A DNA stretch of 64,000 nucleotides, from assembly GCA_963734845.1 (NCBI GenBank), contig CAVTIS010000011.1, forward strand, positions 186,001 to 250,000, in the 5' to 3' direction. Numbering within the stretch: the first letter of the stretch is position 1; every line of letters starts with the position of its first letter. The notes under the pieces were generated by a model that searched no databases, was not told the DNA's origin, and saw nothing but the letters and a program-made list of their open reading frames with translations. This stretch comes from JAKAVN01 sp963734845 (GTDB lineage Bacteria > Desulfobacterota > Binatia > Binatales > Binataceae). This document shows, piece after piece, positions 59,497 to 64,000 of this stretch. Made by a program: the position numbers and the translations under genes.

Positions 59497-60893
59497 TAAC
59501 TCAGAATCACATACTCGAAATCCGGGCGCTGGCCGTTGATGCCCTTGGCCGGCGGCGCGATCCATCCTGCAATCTTGCCCGGCTCGTACACCGGCTGCAT
59601 CAGCTCGGCATTGCGCGCGCGGTCTTCTTCGGTCGGCAGCCATTCGCTGCGGTGCGCCGCGAACTCCTCGGCCGCAAGCAGGTTTCCGTGCGGGTCGCAG
59701 CTTTGCCCCGCATACGCTCCGACCTTGCGATTGAAGCCCGCGTGCGGGAGCGCGAGACGCTCCCCGAGGCCGCGCGCGGCGAGCTCGCGGTTCCATCGCG
59801 CAAGCCCGCGCTCGCAATCCTGCACGTAAGCGTCGCGCAGAACCGCATTCATCGCACGGCGCAGTGGAATCCGCTCGACCGCGCCGCCCGGCAGGCGCAT
59901 CTCGTACTCGTCCTCGAGCGCGCGATGCTCACGATAGAGGTTAGCGGCGTGCTCGTGATAGCGCCCCTTTATCCCGGTCGCGAAATATGTCGCCGCGTTG
60001 CTCGAATCCTCCGCGCCGAACAAATCGAGGCTCTCCGAGTACCACAGGTTGATGTACTTCTGGATGACCCCGAGCTCGATTCCGCCGAGCGCGTGGATGT
60101 CTGCGCGGCCCGACTGCTTCATCAAATCGGCGGTGCGTTGCACGACGCGCTGCACTCCGGTCTCGCCGACGAACATATGATGCGCCTCCTCGGTCAGCAT
60201 GAAGCGCGTGGTGCGCGAGAGCGGGTCGAAGCCGCTCTCGGAGAGTGCCTCGAGCTGATACTTGCCGTCCCGATCGGTGAACATCGCGAAGCAGTAGAAG
60301 TCCAGCCAATCGCGGATCGGCGCGTTGAACGCGGTCAGGATGCGCGGATGATCGCGATGGCCGCTGCGGCGCGTGAGCAACTCGTCGGCCTCTTCGCGGC
60401 CGTCACGCCCGAAGAAACGATGCAGCAGGTAGACCATCGCCCATAGGTGACGCGCCTCCTCGACGTTGACCTGGAAGAGGTTGCGGAGATCGTAAAGGGA
60501 CGGCGCGGTCTTGCCGAGGTGGCGCTGCTGCTCGACCGAGGCCGGTTCGGTGTCGCCCTGGGTCACGATGATGCGGCGCAGCTCCTTGCGAAACTCGCCC
60601 GGCACCTGCTGCCACGGGTCGGCGTCCGGATTGTCGCCGAAGCCGATTTTGCGGTTCTCCGGCGGCGCGAGGAAGATGCCCCATCGGTACTCCGGCATTT
60701 TCACATACGCGTAGTTGGCCCATCCGTCGGCCGACGCGCTTATCGCCGTGCGCAGATAGACGGTGGACGCCTCAAAGCCCTCGGGCCCGACCTCGTTCCA
60801 CCATTGAAGGAAGCGCGGATGCCACGTCGCGAGCGCGCGGCGCAACTGTTGGTCGTGATCGAGATCAACGTTGTTGGGGATTTCGCCGATCAT
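59496..60893 (-). CDS. boxB: Benzoyl-CoA 2,3-epoxidase subunit BoxB
   Basis: 465 residues, normal length. A class I di-iron oxygenase that adds O2-derived oxygen to benzoyl-CoA to make the 2,3-epoxide. Ligand pairs: NVEEARHLWAMVY and MLTEEAHHMFVGE. Also LGGIELGVIQKYINLWYSES. The reductase BoxA is not in the window. It lies 42 bases after boxC on the same strand, so both are one operon. Confidence 0.93.
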   Translation of the reverse strand: MIGEIPNNVDLDHDQQLRRALATWHPRFLQWWNEVGPEGFEASTVYLRTAISASADGWANYAYVKMPEYRWGIFLAPPENRKIGFGDNPDADPWQQVPGEFRKELRRIIVTQGDTEPASVEQQRHLGKTAPSLYDLRNLFQVNVEEARHLWAMVYLLHRFFGRDGREEADELLTRRSGHRDHPRILTAFNAPIRDWLDFYCFAMFTDRDGKYQLEALSESGFDPLSRTTRFMLTEEAHHMFVGETGVQRVVQRTADLMKQSGRADIHALGGIELGVIQKYINLWYSESLDLFGAEDSSNAATYFATGIKGRYHEHAANLYREHRALEDEYEMRLPGGAVERIPLRRAMNAVLRDAYVQDCERGLARWNRELAARGLGERLALPHAGFNRKVGAYAGQSCDPHGNLLAAEEFAAHRSEWLPTEEDRARNAELMQPVYEPGKIAGWIAPPAKGINGQRPDFEYVILS

Positions 60894-60935
60894 GGCAAAT
60901 AAAGCTCCGACGCGCCGGAGCCGGCGCGCATTGAT

Positions 60936-62555
60936 TCAGGTCCGCCTGTAATCGAATTGCGGGCTCTCGGGCTGGCCGTACAGCTTGAGTGCGCCGTGTT
61001 CGCCGATCGCGTTGGGGCGCTGGAAGATCCAGTTCTGCCACGCCGAGAGCCGTCCGAAAATCCGCGTCTCCATGGTCTCCGGCCCGGCAAAACGGATGCT
61101 CGCTTCCATCCCGGTGAGCGCGTCTGGCGAGAGCGAGAGACGCTCGCTGATTGCGAGACGCAACTCTTCTTCCCAGTCCAATTCGTCCGGCGCGGCCGTC
61201 ACCAGCCCCGCCTCCATCGCCGCTTCCGGGTCAAACGTGCCGCCGGCGGCAAGCGCAGCGGCGCGCGCCGGATCGGCGATGAAGCGCGTGCCGAGGCGGT
61301 TCAGGCCGTTACTCATCGGAAGCGCGCCCGCATTGAGCACTCCGGTTGCGATTCTCGCGTCCGTGCCCGACTTCATATAGATGCGGTCGGCGGCGAGCGC
61401 CAGCTCGAATATCGAACCCGCGAAGCATGAATCCGGCTCGATGATCGCAAAGAAACTTTTGGCGGTGAGATCGAGCCGCTTGAGCACGCGTTTCATGAGC
61501 AGCATCGTCTCGTTGATAAACCAGTCGCCGCGCCGCTCCCACATCGCGCGGTCCAGTGAGGCGATGCGGTCCAGGTCGCCAGCGGATTTGATCAGCACCA
61601 GGCCGATCTCCGAATAGTTGAAGCGCAGACGCAGGAGCGCGTCGTCGATTTCGCGGAAAAGCCGTAGCGGGTAGAAATCCGTGCCTAGCGCCGCCGCCTC
61701 GGCAGGAATTGCCGGCACGTTTTTCGGTCCTTCGATAATCAACTCGGCCAGGCGCTGCGCCGTATCGAGATGCATCGTGAGATGCCGGTAGCGGATTTCA
61801 GTCTCGCTCTCGGCGGGCGCGAGTGCGTCGAGCGTGATGCCGGCGCGACCCACCCGCGTCGCGTCGACCATTGACGCGACGCGCTCGGCCACCGCCTCGT
61901 TGAAGCGCGAGCGCGGCGCAATGGCGTCAACCAGGCCCCATTTCACCGCGCGCTCGCCGCGCACACCTTCGGCCAATGTGGCGAAGACGTCGGCGAGGTC
62001 GCGGCGCACCTTGCGCTTGTCGACCAGGCGGGTGAGGCCACCGGTGCCAGGCAGTACGCCGAGAAATGCGATCTCGGGCAGGCTCACGGCCGAGCGCCGG
62101 TCGTCGACCAGGATTATCTCCTCGCAGGCGAGCGCCAGTTCGTAACCGCCGCCGCTGCACGTGCCGTTGAGCGCGGCGATGTAGCGCTGGCCGCTATTAG
62201 CGCTCGCGTCTTCGATCGCAAGGCGGGTCTCATTGGTGAACTTGCAGAAGTTGACCTTGAAGCCGTGGTCGGCGTGCGCGAGCATAAAAATGTTCGCTCC
62301 GGCACAGAACATCCCGTCAAGCGCGCTATCGATCGTGACCACGCTGACCCCCGGATGCTCGAAGCGCAGACGGGTCACGGCATCGGCGAGCTCGATATCC
62401 ACCGCCAGGTCGTATGAGTTGAGCTTGAGCGCGTATCCGGGTCGGAGGCCGCCGGCTTCATCGACCTTCATCGTCAGCCGCGCGCGGTCGCGCGAGGTTT
62501 CCAATTTCCAGTGCCGATAGCGGCTCGGGTCGGTCTCGAAATTTACTGATGTCAT
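60936..62555 (-). CDS. boxC: 2,3-epoxybenzoyl-CoA dihydrolase BoxC
   Basis: 539 residues of the crotonase fold, the larger BoxC type. Active-site text: DGMFCAGANIFMLAHADHGF, ALNGTCSGGGYELALACEEI, PEIAFLGVLPGTGGLTRLVD. It opens the epoxide ring and cleaves the ring, giving a dehydroadipyl-CoA semialdehyde and formate. boxB follows at once. The chain reads boxC-boxB; boxA, boxD and a benzoate-CoA ligase are not here. Confidence 0.93.
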   Translation of the reverse strand: MTSVNFETDPSRYRHWKLETSRDRARLTMKVDEAGGLRPGYALKLNSYDLAVDIELADAVTRLRFEHPGVSVVTIDSALDGMFCAGANIFMLAHADHGFKVNFCKFTNETRLAIEDASANSGQRYIAALNGTCSGGGYELALACEEIILVDDRRSAVSLPEIAFLGVLPGTGGLTRLVDKRKVRRDLADVFATLAEGVRGERAVKWGLVDAIAPRSRFNEAVAERVASMVDATRVGRAGITLDALAPAESETEIRYRHLTMHLDTAQRLAELIIEGPKNVPAIPAEAAALGTDFYPLRLFREIDDALLRLRFNYSEIGLVLIKSAGDLDRIASLDRAMWERRGDWFINETMLLMKRVLKRLDLTAKSFFAIIEPDSCFAGSIFELALAADRIYMKSGTDARIATGVLNAGALPMSNGLNRLGTRFIADPARAAALAAGGTFDPEAAMEAGLVTAAPDELDWEEELRLAISERLSLSPDALTGMEASIRFAGPETMETRIFGRLSAWQNWIFQRPNAIGEHGALKLYGQPESPQFDYRRT

Positions 62556-62666
62556 CGTCGCCGTTTGGTTGTCGCGGCCGGCGACTTTGCCGGCTGCGGA
62601 CGGTCAGTCCCTCATCGGTACTTTACAACGTTTCCAGTGCTGGGCCGATACAACCCGAATCCGCGA

Positions 62667-63785
62667 TCAGATGTGGTAGAAGTTGCGCGCGTTGGTCTCG
62701 AGAATCTTGTCGACCGACGCCTTGGGCAGCGATGCCAACTGCTTGCGCGCTTTTTCCACCGGCCGCACGAAACCCTCGGCGTGCGGGTAGTCCGAACCGA
62801 TGAAAAAGCGATCGTCGCCGGCGAACTGCACGATATATGGAAACATCCGCTCCTCCGGATCGGCGCTGATCCAGATGTTGCGATGGAAATATTCCTCGGC
62901 CGAGCGTTTCATCTGGGACGTGTGCCCCATGTATGAGTAGCGATAGTCCAGCCGCTCGATCCATTCGCCGACCCATCCGACCATCGCCTCGACCGTAGCC
63001 ACGCGCAGCTTCGGGAAACGCTCGAACACGCCGTCGACCACCATCGTGGTCAGCGCCATGCGCGGATCCTGGATGATGCTCATGGTGAAGTACATCAGGC
63101 CGGGCTTGGGATCCTTGTACCAGGCGCTGCCGGTGTAGTTGCGATGCGAGACCAGGTGGATGCCGACCGCGAGGTCGAGCGATTCGGCCGCCGCCCATAC
63201 CGGATCGAATTCGGGATGGCCGAAGCTGTGGCCGCGCACCGGCGCCGAGGAGACGAAGATGGTGTGTGCGCCGAGTTTCGCCACGCGTTCCATTTCGCGC
63301 ACGGCGAGCGCGGGGTCGCGAATCGAGATGTGCGCGGCGGGAAACAGGCGGTCCTTATGCGAAGCGACCAGTTCGAAGGCCCAGGTGTTGTAGGCGCGGC
63401 AGAGCGCGTCGGCGAGCGCCGGGTCGTCCACCTCGCCCTCCCACACGATACCGAGGCTCGGGTAGAGCACCTGTTTGTCGAAGCCTTCTTCGTCGAGGAA
63501 CCGCACGCGCGCGTCCATGTCCTGCCATTGCTCGCTGTAACCGAGGTAGCGGTCGAAGTTGCCGATGTTGAGGCCCTGCTCCTTCTCTCCGTAGCCCACC
63601 AGGATGCCCATTATCTGGTCGACGTCGCGGAGCCTGAGCGGCTTGCCGTCGGCGAGCATCTCCGCCTTGCCGGTTGCGGGGTCACGGACCATCTTCACCG
63701 TGCGCTCGCGAAAGGCCGGATCGATGTAACGCTCGAACAAATCCATCGGTTCCATGAAGTGACTGTCACCATCGATCGCTTTCAT
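62667..63785 (-). CDS. Amidohydrolase-2 family protein
   Basis: 372 residues; GGAGG eight bases before the ATG at 63785 sets the start. Metal site: AIDGDSHFMEP (3-13), His in IHLVSHRNYTG, Asp in FIGSDYPHAEGF. Similar overall to the amidohydrolase at 55691. Upstream of boxC in the same direction; it may belong to the aromatic-degradation operon. Substrate unknown. Confidence 0.82.
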   Translation of the reverse strand: MKAIDGDSHFMEPMDLFERYIDPAFRERTVKMVRDPATGKAEMLADGKPLRLRDVDQIMGILVGYGEKEQGLNIGNFDRYLGYSEQWQDMDARVRFLDEEGFDKQVLYPSLGIVWEGEVDDPALADALCRAYNTWAFELVASHKDRLFPAAHISIRDPALAVREMERVAKLGAHTIFVSSAPVRGHSFGHPEFDPVWAAAESLDLAVGIHLVSHRNYTGSAWYKDPKPGLMYFTMSIIQDPRMALTTMVVDGVFERFPKLRVATVEAMVGWVGEWIERLDYRYSYMGHTSQMKRSAEEYFHRNIWISADPEERMFPYIVQFAGDDRFFIGSDYPHAEGFVRPVEKARKQLASLPKASVDKILETNARNFYHI

Positions 63786-64000
63786 CGCCTGGCCTCCGCG
63801 CCGGGTTTCGGTCGCGCGCGGACTGGCCGGCGCGCCCCAATCCTCTCTCCTAGCAGAGTTCCCTGCGGGCGCACAGGGAGCGTGCCCGCGCCGCCGCCGC
63901 CTCCGGTCTCGCACACCGAAGTCGAGTTCGGAATCGGGGGCCAACGTTGACGCAACTGCGAAGACCACTTAGCTAGCGTCTTGTCGCTACCGCGATGGCC
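63786..64000. other. Window end, no gene supported
   Basis: Upstream region of the amidohydrolase. The open frames here continue off the edge or are antisense, and none has convincing support. Confidence 0.4.

Overview
The window is GC-rich bacterial chromosome, dense with genes and lacking plasmid or phage structural genes. Gene content points to an aerobic, diderm (Gram-negative type), environmental heterotroph: an RND efflux pump, an AsmA-like envelope protein, a bifunctional penicillin-binding protein, an ISC iron-sulfur operon, and benzoyl-CoA epoxidation genes (boxB, boxC) set among amidohydrolases and an extradiol-type dioxygenase. The mix resembles uncultured soil lineages such as Binatota, but no rRNA or decisive marker is present, so the taxonomy is a guess.

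Layout. 1-1.4 kb: the 3' end of a CitE/HpcH-like lyase whose last 39 bp recur at 1350-1388, bracketing a 1.1-kb insert with a methyltransferase-like membrane protein and a tRNA-Val-like 3' fragment; this looks like an old site-specific integration. 1.4-6.1 kb: a membrane protein, an odd superoxide-dismutase-like protein coupled to argC, rpsI, rplM and tRNA-Asp. 6178-9483: a complete 3.3-kb IS1-family-like element with 20-bp inverted ends and an 8-bp target duplication; besides the transposase it carries a small membrane protein, a double DNA-binding-domain protein, a NYN/PIN-like nuclease, a small basic protein and a hairpin-rich non-coding stretch. 9.7-17.2 kb: RND pump, dienelactone hydrolase fusion, secreted beta-propeller protein.

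17.3-26.5 kb: a repeat protein, a conserved protein, then iscS-iscU-iscA-hscB-hscA-iscX on the minus strand behind a clear promoter, followed by two divergent Crp/Fnr-type regulators. 26.8-34.3 kb: GTP-type pckA, secF, two small zinc-ribbon proteins, trmI and a PBP1b-like protein. 34.5-38.5 kb: a minus-strand cassette of ArsA-like ATPase, ferritin-like di-iron oxygenase, small cysteine protein and EntE-like aryl-acid ligase. 38.6-54.6 kb: M23-type protein, fabF-fabH, tkt, pgl, typA, an AsmA-like protein, cutA, hisC and pth. 54.7-64 kb: aromatic and amide catabolism, with an extradiol-type dioxygenase, two amidohydrolase-2 proteins, a D-aminoacylase-like enzyme, a DUF420 protein, boxB and boxC.

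The most unusual region is the 3.3-kb element: passenger genes, a near-leaderless transposase promoter with a perfect palindrome in its spacer, a chain of hairpins, and a terminator that runs straight into the NYN start codon.
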